In this document: positions 28,917 to 38,000 of the stretch, piece after piece
How the letters are laid out: each line of letters opens with the position of its first letter
Position numbering within the stretch: the stretch's first letter is position 1
Origin: [Actinomadura] parvosata subsp. kistnae
GTDB lineage: Bacteria > Actinomycetota > Actinomycetes > Streptosporangiales > Streptosporangiaceae
DNA length: 64,000 nucleotides
Direction: 5' to 3'
NCBI RefSeq assembly: GCF_900323885.1
Contig: NZ_OOHJ01000015.1
Coordinates: 1 to 64,000 of the forward strand
Notes under the pieces: model-generated
Databases searched by the model: none
The model's input: the letters and a program-made list of their open reading frames with translations, nothing else
What the model was told of the DNA's origin: nothing
Translations under genes and position numbers: made by a program

Positions 28917-31900
28917 ATGGAGTTCGGGTGGCCGCTGCTGCGGCAGCTCACGGGCGCGGACCGGACGGCGCGGGGGCCGGCGGCGAAGTCGGCGAGGACG
29001 GCGGGGCTGCGGGCCCGTACGTCCACGGCCGACCGGGTGGTGAAGTCGGTGTGCCCGTACTGCGCGGTGGGCTGCGCCCAGAACGTGTACGTACGGGACG
29101 AGCGGGTCGTCCAGATCGAGGGCGACCCCGACTCGCCCGTCAGCCGCGGCCGGCTGTGCCCGAAGGGCGCGGCCAGCCTGCAGCTCACCACCGGCTCCGG
29201 GCGCCAGTACGGCGCGCTGTACCGGCCGCCGGGCGCGGCCGACTGGCAGCCGATCGAGCTGGACACCGCGATGGACATGATCGCGGACCGGATCATCGAG
29301 ACCCGGCGCGCGACGTGGGAGCGGGAGCACGACGGCCTGCCCACGGGCCGCACCATGGGCATCGCCAGCCTGGGCGGCGCCACGCTGGACAACGAGGAGA
29401 ACTACCTCATCAAGAAGCTGCTGACGGCGCTCGGCGTGGTGCAGATCGAGAACCAGGCCCGCGTCTGTCACAGCTCGACCGTGGTGGGGCTCGGCACGTC
29501 GTTCGGGCGGGGCGGCGCCACCACCTACCTCCAGGACCTGCAGCACTCCGACTGCGTGATCATCGAGGGCTCGAACTTCGCGGAGGCGCATCCGGTCGGC
29601 TTCCAGTGGGTGATGGAGGCCAAGGCGCGCGGCGCGGTGATCATCCACGTGGATCCGCGGTTCACCCGCACGAGCGCGCTGGCGGACCTGCACGTGCCCA
29701 TCAGGGCCGGCTCCGACGTGGCCTTCCTCGGCGCGATCATCAACCACGTGCTGGAGAACGAGCTGTACTTCCACGAGTACGTCGTCAACTACACCAACGC
29801 GGCCACGATCCTGAGCGAGGACTACCGCGACGCCGAGGACCTGGACGGCGTCTTCTCCGGCTTCGACGAGCAGGGCCGCTCGTACGACGTGGCCTCCTGG
29901 CAGTACGAGGGCATGGAGGCGGTCGCCGCGTCGGGCGACCGGGACCAGGAGTACGCGAAACGGACGGGCAGCTCCCCGCCGGGCCGTCCCGAGACGCAGG
30001 GCGGCACGGGGGCGCCACTGAACGGCCGGCCGCAGCGCGACGAGACGCTGCGCCACCCGCGCTGCGTGCTGCAGGTGCTCCGACGGCACTACGCCCGCTA
30101 CACGCCGGAGATGGTGGAGCGGGTGTGCGGGGTGCCGCGGCACCTGTTCGAGGAGGTGTGCCGGCACCTGACGGAGAACTCGGGGCCGGACAAGACGGCC
30201 GAGTTCGTCTACGCGGTCGGCTGGACCCAGCACAGCGACGGCTCCCAGTTCATCCGGGCGGCCTGCATCCTGCAACTGCTGCTGGGCAACATCGGCCGGC
30301 CCGGCGGCGGCATCCAGGCGCTGCGCGGGCACGCCAGCATCCAGGGCTCCAGCGACATCCCGACCCTGTTCAACCTGCTGCCCGGCTACATCCCGATGCC
30401 GCACGCGCACGAGAACGAGCAGCTGCGCGACTTCCTGCGCGCCGACGCCCCGACGAAGGGCTTCTGGGCGAACATGCCGGCCTACCTGGTGAGCCTGCTC
30501 AAGGCGTGGTGGGGCGAGTCGGCGCGGGCGGACAACGACTACCGCTTCGGCTGGCTGCCGCGGCTGACGGGCTCGCACAGTACGTACGACACCGTGCTGG
30601 CGCAGATCGAGGGCACCTGCAAGGGCTACCTGCTGCTCGGCGAGAACCCGGCGGTCGGCTCGGCCAACGCCAAGATGCAGCGCCTGGGCATGGCCAACCT
30701 CGACTGGCTGGTGGTGCGCGACCTCAACCTGATCGAGAGCGCGACCTGGTGGAAGGACGGCCCGGAGATCGAGACGGGCGAGCTGCGCACGGCCGACCTG
30801 CGTACCGAGGTGTTCTTCCTGCCGGCGGCCTGCCACACGGAGAAGGACGGCAGCTTCACCAACACCAACCGCATGCTGCAGTGGCACCACCGGGCGGTCG
30901 AGCCGCGCGGCGACGCCCGCAGCGACCTGTGGTTCATGTACCACCTGGGCCGCATCATCCGCGAGAAGCTGGCCGGGTCGCGGGATCCGGTGGACGCGCC
31001 CGTGCTCGACCTGACGTGGGACTATCCGACGCACGGCGAGACGGCCGAGCCGTCGGCGGAGGCGGTGCTGGCCGAGATCAACGGCCGGGACGCCCAGGGC
31101 CGGCCGCTGTCGGGTTACACGGAGCTGAAGGACGACGGCTCCACGGCGTGCGGCTGCTGGATCTACTGCGGCGTGTACGCCGGCGGCATCAACCAGGCCG
31201 CCCGCCGCAAGCCCGCCTCGGAGCAGAACTGGATCGCCGCCGAGTGGGCGTGGGCCTGGCCGGCGAACCGGCGCATCCTCTACAACCGGGCCTCGGCCAG
31301 GCCCGACGGCAGCCCGTGGAGCGAGCGCAAGCGCCTGGTCTGGTGGGACGCGCAGGCCGGCGAGTGGACGGGCTACGACGTGCCCGACTTCGAGGCGGAC
31401 AAGGACCCCGGCTACCGGCCGCCGCCGGACGCGCAGGGGGTGGCGGCGCTGTCGGGCATCGACCCGTTCATCATGCAGGCCGACGGCAAGGGCTGGTTGT
31501 TCGCGCCCGCCGGGGTGGTGGACGGGCCGCTGCCCACGCACTACGAGCCGCAGGACTCGCCGGTGGCCAACCCGCTGTACGGGCGGCAGCGCAACCCGGT
31601 GCGCAAGGTGTACCCGCACGAGAACAACCGGTACCAGCCGAGCGGCGACGAGCCGGGCGCCTCCGTCTACCCGTACGTGGTGACGACGTACCGGCTGACC
31701 GAGCACTTCACGGCGGGCGGGATGAGCCGGTTCACGCCGTACCTGTCGGAGCTGCAGCCGGAGATGTTCTGCGAGGTGTCGCCGGAGCTGGCGGCCGAGC
31801 GGGGGCTGGTGCACGGCGACTGGGCGACGATCGTCACCGCCCGCAACGCGATCGAGGCGCGGGTGATGGTCACCGACCGGATGCCGTCGCTGCACCTCGA

Positions 31901-32144
31901 CGGGCGGGTGCTGCACCAGATCGGGCTGCCGTTCCACTTCGGCCCGAACGGGCTGGCCAGGGGCGACGCGGCCAACGAGCTGTCGGCGATCTCGCTGGAC
32001 CCCAACTCGCACATCCAGGAGGTCAAGGCCCTGTCGGCGGACATCCGCCCGGGCCGCCGGCCGCGCGGGGCCGCGCTGCCGGAGCTGGTGCGGGCCTATC
32101 AGCGGCGGGCCGGCGTGAGCGCCGGCACCGGAATGGAGGCGTGA
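28917..32144 (+). CDS. Formate dehydrogenase catalytic subunit, Cys type
   Basis: A 1075-residue molybdopterin oxidoreductase. The N-terminal [4Fe-4S] motif has C46, C49, C53 and C81 (CPYCAVGC, then CPKG). The metal ligand is Cys184 in ARVCHSSTV, where E. coli FdnG has selenocysteine; His185 is retained and FGRGGAT follows. The C-terminal cofactor-binding domain begins at about residue 930. Residues about 335-360 form an extra Pro/Gly-rich loop. No Tat motif is visible, suggesting a cytosolic orientation. Its stop overlaps the next start as TGATG. Confidence 0.92.
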   Translation: MEFGWPLLRQLTGADRTARGPAAKSARTAGLRARTSTADRVVKSVCPYCAVGCAQNVYVRDERVVQIEGDPDSPVSRGRLCPKGAASLQLTTGSGRQYGALYRPPGAADWQPIELDTAMDMIADRIIETRRATWEREHDGLPTGRTMGIASLGGATLDNEENYLIKKLLTALGVVQIENQARVCHSSTVVGLGTSFGRGGATTYLQDLQHSDCVIIEGSNFAEAHPVGFQWVMEAKARGAVIIHVDPRFTRTSALADLHVPIRAGSDVAFLGAIINHVLENELYFHEYVVNYTNAATILSEDYRDAEDLDGVFSGFDEQGRSYDVASWQYEGMEAVAASGDRDQEYAKRTGSSPPGRPETQGGTGAPLNGRPQRDETLRHPRCVLQVLRRHYARYTPEMVERVCGVPRHLFEEVCRHLTENSGPDKTAEFVYAVGWTQHSDGSQFIRAACILQLLLGNIGRPGGGIQALRGHASIQGSSDIPTLFNLLPGYIPMPHAHENEQLRDFLRADAPTKGFWANMPAYLVSLLKAWWGESARADNDYRFGWLPRLTGSHSTYDTVLAQIEGTCKGYLLLGENPAVGSANAKMQRLGMANLDWLVVRDLNLIESATWWKDGPEIETGELRTADLRTEVFFLPAACHTEKDGSFTNTNRMLQWHHRAVEPRGDARSDLWFMYHLGRIIREKLAGSRDPVDAPVLDLTWDYPTHGETAEPSAEAVLAEINGRDAQGRPLSGYTELKDDGSTACGCWIYCGVYAGGINQAARRKPASEQNWIAAEWAWAWPANRRILYNRASARPDGSPWSERKRLVWWDAQAGEWTGYDVPDFEADKDPGYRPPPDAQGVAALSGIDPFIMQADGKGWLFAPAGVVDGPLPTHYEPQDSPVANPLYGRQRNPVRKVYPHENNRYQPSGDEPGASVYPYVVTTYRLTEHFTAGGMSRFTPYLSELQPEMFCEVSPELAAERGLVHGDWATIVTARNAIEARVMVTDRMPSLHLDGRVLHQIGLPFHFGPNGLARGDAANELSAISLDPNSHIQEVKALSADIRPGRRPRGAALPELVRAYQRRAGVSAGTGMEA

Positions 32145-32965
32145 TGGCCTTCGACCTGGACGAGCGGCTCGACGAGGGCCGCCGGGTCGGCTTCTTCACC
32201 GACACCAGCATCTGCATCGGCTGCAAGGCGTGCGAGGTGGCGTGCAAGGAGTGGAACCACGTCCCCGACGACGGCCTGAACTTCACCGGCTGGTCCTACG
32301 ACAACACGGTCAAGCTGAGCGCCGACACGTGGCGGCACGTGGCCTTCGTCGAGCAGCGCAAGCCGCTCGGGCACCAGGAGCCCGGCGTCGGCGACCTGGA
32401 CTTCCGCTGGCTGATGGCCTCCGACGTGTGCAAGCACTGCACGCACGCGGCCTGCCTCGACGTGTGCCCGACGGGGTCGCTGTTCCGCACCGAGTTCGGC
32501 ACGGTCGTCGTGCAGGAGGACGTCTGCAACGGGTGCGGCTACTGCGTGCCCGCGTGCCCGTTCGGGGTGATCGGCAAGCGGGAGACGAGCGGCACGGCGG
32601 CCAAGTGCACGATGTGCTACGACCGGCTGGGCGCCGGGGAGGAGCCGGCCTGCGCCAAGACGTGCCCGACCGACTCCATCCAGTTCGGCGACCTCGACGA
32701 GCTGCGCGAGCGGGCCGAGCGGCGGCTGGAGCAGGTGCGCGCGGCCGGCGCGGCCTCCGCCCGCCTGTACGGGCACGACCCGGACGACGGCGTGGGCGGC
32801 ACGGGCGCGTTCTTCCTGCTGCTGGACGAGCCGGAGGTGTACGGGCTGCCGCCCGACCCGGTGGTGACGACGAGGGACCTGCCGTCGATGTGGCGGCAGG
32901 CGGGGGTCGCGGCGGTGGCCCTGCTCGCCGGGCTGGCGGCGACGGCGTGGAGGCGGAAGCGATGA
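32144..32965 (+). CDS. Formate dehydrogenase iron-sulfur (beta) subunit
   Basis: A 273-residue electron-transfer protein with four Cys clusters: CIGCKACEVAC, CKHCTHAACLDVCP, CNGCGYCVPACP, and CTMC paired with CAKTCP. These predict four [4Fe-4S] centres as in FdnH/FdoH. One hydrophobic helix at the C-terminus (AGVAAVALLAGLAATAW) anchors it to the membrane. It passes electrons from the catalytic subunit to the NrfD-like subunit encoded next. It overlaps both neighbours. Confidence 0.94.
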   Translation: MAFDLDERLDEGRRVGFFTDTSICIGCKACEVACKEWNHVPDDGLNFTGWSYDNTVKLSADTWRHVAFVEQRKPLGHQEPGVGDLDFRWLMASDVCKHCTHAACLDVCPTGSLFRTEFGTVVVQEDVCNGCGYCVPACPFGVIGKRETSGTAAKCTMCYDRLGAGEEPACAKTCPTDSIQFGDLDELRERAERRLEQVRAAGAASARLYGHDPDDGVGGTGAFFLLLDEPEVYGLPPDPVVTTRDLPSMWRQAGVAAVALLAGLAATAWRRKR

Positions 32966-33057
32966 GTCAGACCGACGTCCGGCTGGACGACACGCCCGGC
33001 GTGCGCGGTGACCGGGAGGCCACGCCGGGCTCCGCGGGCGCCGCCGCGAGCGGCTGA
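32962..33057 (+). other. Detached N-terminal part of the NrfD-like gene (frameshift)
   Basis: A 31-codon frame overlaps the beta-subunit stop (ATGA) and ends in TGA, itself overlapping the next ATG. It reads MSQTDVRLDDTPGVRG and ends AAASG. Adding one G to the run at 33036-33038 would continue it as RRRERLMVPKADF, joining it to the NrfD-like frame, as I recall for relatives with a charged N-terminal extension. It could also be a short coupled leader peptide. Confidence 0.6.
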
Positions 33058-33962
33058 TGGTGCCGAAGGCCGACTTCGACTCCTACTACGGGCGGCCCGT
33101 GCTGAACGAGCCGACGTGGCGGGCCGCCGACATCGCCGGCTACCTGTTCCTGGGCGGGCTGGCGGGCGCGTCGTCCACGCTGGCCGCCGCGGCCGAGCTG
33201 ACCGGCCGGCCGCGCCTGGCCAGGGCGGCCAAGGTGGGGGCGCTGGGCGCGCTGGGCGGCTCGCTGTACGCGCTGATCCACGACCTGGGCCGGCCCGAGC
33301 GCTTCGTCAACATGCTGCGGGTGTTCAAGGTGACCTCGCCGATGAGCGTGGGCACCTGGATCCTCACCGCGTACGGGCCGCACGCCGGCGCCGCCGCGGC
33401 CACGGGCGTGACCGGGCTGTTCCCCGGCCTCGGCCGGGCCGCCACGGTGGGCGCCGGGGTGGTGGGGCCGGCGGTGGCGACGTACACGGCGGCGCTGATC
33501 TGCGACACGGCCGTGCCGGTCTGGCATGAGGCGTACCGGGAGATGCCGTTCCTGTTCGCCGGGTCGGCGGCGGCGTCGGCGGGCGGGCTCGGGTTGCTGG
33601 CGGCGCCGCTGTCGGAGGCGGGCCCGGCGCGGCGGGCGGCGCTGGCGGGCGCGGCGGTGGAGGTGGCGGCGGCGGCCCGGATGGAGCGACGGCTGGGGCC
33701 GCTGGCCGAGCCGCTCAAGCGCAGCGGGCTGCTGCGGCTGGGCGAGGCGCTGTCGCTGGCCGGCGCGCTGGCCGGGGCGACCGTCGGCCGGCGCAGCAGG
33801 GTGGCGGCCATGGCGGCGGGCGCGGCCCTGCTGGCCGGGTCGGCGTGCACCAGGTTCGGGATCTTCCAGGCCGGCATGGAGTCGGCCAACGACCCCAAGC
33901 ACACCGTCCAGCCGCAGCGCAGGCGGCTGGCGCGGGCGAGAGCGGAGCGTGACCTGACATGA
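33057..33962 (+). CDS. NrfD/PsrC-like membrane subunit of formate dehydrogenase
   Basis: A 301-residue polytopic protein. It starts MVPKADFDSYYGRPVLNEPTW and has about eight hydrophobic segments, with HDLGRPERF after the third, a NrfD hallmark. It replaces the cytochrome b gamma subunit and would pass electrons to quinone. The normal N-terminus is probably the out-of-frame segment at 32962. Translation may also restart here through the TGATG overlap. Its stop overlaps the next small gene. Confidence 0.85.
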   Translation: MVPKADFDSYYGRPVLNEPTWRAADIAGYLFLGGLAGASSTLAAAAELTGRPRLARAAKVGALGALGGSLYALIHDLGRPERFVNMLRVFKVTSPMSVGTWILTAYGPHAGAAAATGVTGLFPGLGRAATVGAGVVGPAVATYTAALICDTAVPVWHEAYREMPFLFAGSAAASAGGLGLLAAPLSEAGPARRAALAGAAVEVAAAARMERRLGPLAEPLKRSGLLRLGEALSLAGALAGATVGRRSRVAAMAAGAALLAGSACTRFGIFQAGMESANDPKHTVQPQRRRLARARAERDLT

Positions 33963-34117
33963 AGCACAAGGTGCTGGAGTACTTGCCGTTCGTCGGCATC
34001 GTGCTGGCGATCTGCACGGCGTCGTGGGTGGCCGGGCGCATGCCTGCCGAGGGGCGCGCGTTCGCCGCCGGGCTGGGGCGCACCGCCGGCCCTCGTCGCC
34101 GTACGATCAGCAGATGA
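33959..34117 (+). CDS. 52-residue single-span membrane peptide
   Basis: A short frame with 4-base ATGA overlaps at both ends (NrfD-like gene upstream, DUF4916 gene downstream). Residues about 5-26 (VLEYLPFVGIVLAICTASWVAG) form one membrane helix, followed by a basic tail ending RTAGPRRRTISR. It may be a small stabilising subunit of the formate dehydrogenase complex, or only a translational bridge. I do not recognise it. Confidence 0.5.
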   Translation: MKHKVLEYLPFVGIVLAICTASWVAGRMPAEGRAFAAGLGRTAGPRRRTISR

Positions 34118-34650
34118 CCGAAAAGACCGAAACCACGCCTGCTTGGCTCGCACCGGAAGAACTGGAGTCGGTGCGCGGCCGGATGCCGATCCTCTACATC
34201 GACGCCGTGCCGGTGCGGGTCGATGACACCGGCGTGGTCACCCGCGTCGGCCTGCTGCTTCGCATGTTGCCGGACGGCACGGTCAGCCGGGCGCTGGTCT
34301 CGGGCCGGGTGCTGCACCACGAGCGGATCCGTGACGCGCTGGTGCGGCACCTGGAGAAGGATCTCGGGCCCGTGGCGCTGCCCCGCATCCCCGTCTCGCC
34401 GCAGCCGTTCACCGTCGCCGAGTACTTTCCCACGCCCGGCGTGACCCCCTACCACGACCCGCGCCAGCACGCGGTGTCGCTGGCCTACATCGTGCCCGTC
34501 GCCGGCGACTGCCGGCCCCGGCAGGACGCGCTCGACCTGGTGTGGTTCACGCCGGAGGAGGCGGCTTCACCGATGGTGCAGGGGGAGATGACCGGCGGGC
34601 AGGGCGTACTGCTGCGGCAGGCGCTGGCCCACGTCGGCTGCCTGCCCTAG
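34114..34650 (+). CDS. DUF4916 (Nudix-like) protein
   Basis: A 178-residue protein with LAPEELESVRGRMPILYIDAV at the N-terminus and a Nudix-like fold pattern, but no canonical Nudix box (GX5EX7REUXEEXGU). It resembles the DUF4916 family of actinobacteria. Function is unknown, and loss of the Nudix box argues against ordinary pyrophosphohydrolase activity. The ATG at 34114 overlaps the stop of the small membrane peptide gene. Confidence 0.75.
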   Translation: MTEKTETTPAWLAPEELESVRGRMPILYIDAVPVRVDDTGVVTRVGLLLRMLPDGTVSRALVSGRVLHHERIRDALVRHLEKDLGPVALPRIPVSPQPFTVAEYFPTPGVTPYHDPRQHAVSLAYIVPVAGDCRPRQDALDLVWFTPEEAASPMVQGEMTGGQGVLLRQALAHVGCLP

Positions 34651-34664
34651 GCACCCTGGAGGGG

Positions 34665-35183
34665 TCAGGGGCGTTCGGCGCCGTCGCGGATCCAGCGGTA
34701 GAGGGGGTCGCCGGGGCAGGAGGTGTCGTAGCCGTCGCGGTGGCCCTTGACCTCGCGGCCCGCGTCGCCGTGCTCGCGCAGGTACTCGATGGCGTCGACC
34801 AGGGCGTTGAGCAGGTCGTCGTTCGGCTCGGTCAGCCCGGAGCTGCCGACCAGCGCGAGCACGGCGTAGTGGCCGGAGTTGAGGCCGGCGCCGTTGGCGG
34901 CGGGCAGGGCGTGCGGGCCGCGGCCCACGAAGGTGCGCCGGTGCGGGCAGCACACCATGTTGTAGCCGACGTCGATGTACTTCTCGCCGCGCCCGCCGGA
35001 CATGTGCATGCGCTGGATGTCCTGGACCAGGTCGACGCAGCGGTCGTGGTTGCCGGGGTCGGCGAGGTCGGCGGGCACCTTGCCGCCCGTGTAGTGGATC
35101 TTGACGCCTTCGGTCGACGCCAGCCGGACGTAGGCGCTGGTCGGCTTCTTGGCGTGCCACTCGGCTCTGGTGATCAGGTTCAT
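34665..35183 (-). CDS. N-acetylmuramoyl-L-alanine amidase (PGRP-like)
   Basis: A 172-residue amidase_2/PGRP domain. It opens ITRAEWHAKKP. Zinc ligands are the His in VKIHYTGG, the His in EVKGHRDGYDTSCPG, and its Cys; YIDVGYNMVCC lies between. This cleaves the MurNAc-Ala bond in peptidoglycan. No signal peptide is seen, so it may act on recycled fragments or be exported atypically. The ATG at 35183 has AGGAGAGG upstream. An inverted repeat (CAACT/AGTTG, 35225-35240) lies in the promoter region. Confidence 0.88.
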   Translation of the reverse strand: MNLITRAEWHAKKPTSAYVRLASTEGVKIHYTGGKVPADLADPGNHDRCVDLVQDIQRMHMSGGRGEKYIDVGYNMVCCPHRRTFVGRGPHALPAANGAGLNSGHYAVLALVGSSGLTEPNDDLLNALVDAIEYLREHGDAGREVKGHRDGYDTSCPGDPLYRWIRDGAERP

Positions 35184-35295
35184 GTGTTCCTCTCCTGAAA
35201 GGAATGTCCTGACTACCAGAGTGTCAACTTTCTGTAGTTGTGTCATCACCTTTCGTCACCAAAATGCGCCGAGGGGGCCCGCACCCCCTCGGCGA

Positions 35296-36962
35296 TCAGC
35301 CGGTCGAGGTGAGCGTCATCGGGCTCTCGCCGCCCCGGTGCGCGCGGCGGAACACGTGCGAGCGGCCGCCGGCCTGGAAGTCGGCGCGCGCGGTGATCCG
35401 GCCACCGGACGGCGCGGGGAAGCCGACCGAGATGGCCGTCCCCGGGTCCACCCGGGCGACGGTGTGCGCCCGCGTGCGGCGTTTGCCGTCGAGGCCCAGC
35501 TCCACCTGCGTCCACGGCACGGCGGAGCCGTTGTGCAGGGTCACCACGACCTGCCCGCCGGTCAGCTCGGTACGCAGCCCGTACGGCAGGCGCGGGTCCT
35601 CCCCGATCGAGTCGTCGAGCAGCTCCATCAGCTCCCGGGTGATCTGCGGCCTGGCGGCGGCGATGTCGCGGCTCTCCCCCGGGTCCCTGCTCAGGTCGTA
35701 CAGCTCGACCCGGCCCTCGGGGCCCGCGCCGGCGATGTGCGGGGCGAACCTGACGAGCTTCCACCGGCCCCGGCGGATGGCCTGGGCCTTGCGGGGCCGG
35801 TTCCAGACGAGGTGGGTGTGCTTGGGGGCGCCCTCGCCGGTGAGCAGGCCGCGGAAGGACAGGCCGTCGAGGTGCGCGGGCACGGGCGTCTCCGCCAGGT
35901 CGGCCAGCGTCGGCAGGAGGTCCCAGGCCGCCACCGGCTGCCGCTCCACCCGCGGGCGCAGCCCCGGCGACCAGGCGATCAGCGGCACGCGGATGCCGCC
36001 CTCGTACACGTCGCGCTTGTCGGCCCGGTAGGGGCCGTTGGAGTCGAACAGCCAGGGCGTCACGCCCTTCTCGCGGTGCGGGCCGTTGTCGCTGGTGAAC
36101 AGCACGAGGGTGTCCTCGGCCCGGCCCGCGTCGCGCAGGGCCCGCACGAGCGCGGCCACGTCGGTGTCGAGCCGGGCCACCTGGGCGGCGTGGCGGCGGT
36201 TCGCGGCGGTCCACGGCTTGGTCTCGTACTCCCCGGCGTCGCCGGGGATGACGCTCGGCGAGTGCGGCAGGTTGGTGGCGAAGTAGAGCAGGAACGGCTG
36301 GTCGCTGTCGGCGTTGATGAACTCGACGGCCCGCTGCCTGAACAGGTGGGGCGCGTACTTGCTGCCGTCGAGCTGCACCTTCTGCCCGTTGTGCCACAGG
36401 TACTTGGGGAAGTACTGGTGGGCGTGGCGGTGGCCGATGTAGCCGAAGAACTCGTCGAAGCCGCGCACGTTCGGGTGCGAGGGCTGGTCGGGCTGCTCGG
36501 GGCCGAAGCCCCACTTGCCGATGCAGGCGGTGCGGTAGCCGGACAGTTGCAGCAGCTCGGCGAAGGTGAGGTCGGCGTCGGTGAGCGCGTGCTGCGGGCC
36601 GCCCTCCGGGTTCTCCCGCACGGTGCTGTGGCCGTTGTGCAGGCCGGTCAGCAGGGAGCAGCGCGAGGGGCGCAGAGCGGCGCCCCCGAGTACGCGGTCT
36701 TGAACTGCACGCCTTCGGCCGCCAGCCGGTCGAGGTTCGGGGTGCGGATCAGGCGCTGCCCGTTGGCGCCGATCTCCCCCCATCCCAGGTCGTCCGCGAG
36801 GATGAGCAGGATGTTCGGCCTCCTGGGCAGGCTGCCCTTCTGGCTGCCGCTGCGGGAGGTGGCCTCGGCGCCCGCGGCTGTCACCGCGGGCAGGGCGAGG
36901 CCGGCGAAGGTACCGGCGAGTAAAGCTCGGCGCGAAGGCCCGTTGATCACGAAGGGCAACAT
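35296..36962 (-). pseudogene. Tat-exported arylsulfatase, frameshifted at the active-site signature
   Basis: The 5' part (36962 down to about 36670) encodes [18 protein letters not shown], a Tat-like signal, then [21 protein letters not shown] and SGAPLCAP. The frame then breaks. The rest, in another frame, encodes [35 protein letters not shown], and LFTSDNGPH to the stop at 35296. One extra base in the G run at 36667-36670 restores CAPSR, the formylglycine signature (Cys97). The sulfatase hydrolyses sulfate esters outside the cell. It is either a recent pseudogene or a sequencing error. Confidence 0.85.
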
Positions 36963-37041
36963 ATCGGAGGCTCGGGCGAATGGCGGGCAAATCGCAAGCG
37001 AACTCTGTCACAGAGTCGCAACCGGCCCGGTGAGCCTCCTG

Positions 37042-37935
37042 TCAGGCGAGATACTCCCACGTCCGGCAGATGTCGTGCAGCTCGGCGGGGATCTCGTCGG
37101 GCGTCGGCAGCGGCCGGCCCGCCACGACGGTGCCGGTGCGGATCTTGTCGCGCCAGTCGCCGATGCCCTTGACGAAGCCGCCGTGGTCCTTCTTGCCGTA
37201 CTCCAGCATGGCCGGCTCGAACTCCACGCCCAGGAACAGGCAGATCCGGCGCAGCTGCCCCTCGGGGTCGGCGGTCAGCTCCTCGTAGCGCACCGTCAGC
37301 CCCTCCAGGTGGGTGCGGGCCTCCTCCAGGTACGTCATGTAGCTGAGCGTGCGCGGCACCGCCTCGCTCATGGGCCGCTTGTCCGGGTCGGCCTCGTGCC
37401 ACGACTGCACGATCGACATGGGGTGGCGCAGCAGGAAGACGAAGCGCGCGTCCGGCCAGCAGGTGGCGATGCGCCGCCAGGCGAAGACGTTGCTGGGCGT
37501 CTTCTCGCACAGCACGGATTTCCCGCTGCGGGTCAGCTCGCGGTGCAGCAGCCGGTCCCACATCATGTGCTCGATGTCGCTGTGGGTGTGGCCGAGCAGC
37601 TCCATCGCCTGGCGTACGGGGTCGGTGCCGAGGCCCACGGTCATCCGCCTGAAGTGCGTCTCGATCGGCGAGTGGATGCGGGAGTGGCTGTTGAGCATGA
37701 CGCGCAGCAGCGTCGAGCCGGACCGTACGGACGACAGCAGGAAGACCGGCTCGCGCAGCAGCCGGTCGTGCGCGGGATCGACGGGCGGGCGCACCTTGTC
37801 GCCCGGCAGCCGTTGCAGCTCCAGCGGCACCTTGGGCGGCGGTGGCGGTTTGGGCGGCTCCTTGCGCAGCTTGCGCGTCACTGTGTATCCCGTCAGGCCC
37901 TCGAGTGTGGCGTTGGCCCGGTACCTCCAGTTCAT
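37042..37935 (-). CDS. PAPS-dependent sulfotransferase
   Basis: A 297-residue sulfotransferase-fold protein. The 5'-phosphosulfate loop is LLSSVRSGSTLLRVMLNSH (about residues 67-85). The 3'-phosphate motif is FLLRHPMSIVQSW, and VRYEELTADPEGQLRRICLFLGV is typical. A Pro-rich stretch (PPKPPPPPKVP) precedes the domain. It transfers sulfate to an unknown acceptor. It lies 79 bases upstream of the sulfatase in the same direction, an unusual add-and-remove pairing. Confidence 0.87.
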   Translation of the reverse strand: MNWRYRANATLEGLTGYTVTRKLRKEPPKPPPPPKVPLELQRLPGDKVRPPVDPAHDRLLREPVFLLSSVRSGSTLLRVMLNSHSRIHSPIETHFRRMTVGLGTDPVRQAMELLGHTHSDIEHMMWDRLLHRELTRSGKSVLCEKTPSNVFAWRRIATCWPDARFVFLLRHPMSIVQSWHEADPDKRPMSEAVPRTLSYMTYLEEARTHLEGLTVRYEELTADPEGQLRRICLFLGVEFEPAMLEYGKKDHGGFVKGIGDWRDKIRTGTVVAGRPLPTPDEIPAELHDICRTWEYLA

Positions 37936-38000
37936 GGGGCTTCAAGGTAGGGCGGGCCAGTGAACCGCAGGTGAATCCGGGCTGTGAAGATGCCGCACGT

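Noticed and set aside
29466..29472. Selenocysteine codon in the formate dehydrogenase
   Set aside because: The codon at the metal-ligand position is TGT (Cys), not TGA, so no recoding is needed.
27246..32012. Open minus-strand frame of 1588 codons opposite rhaB and the formate dehydrogenase gene
   Set aside because: It is a low-complexity Arg/Val/Leu/His-rich shadow of two well-supported genes on the plus strand.
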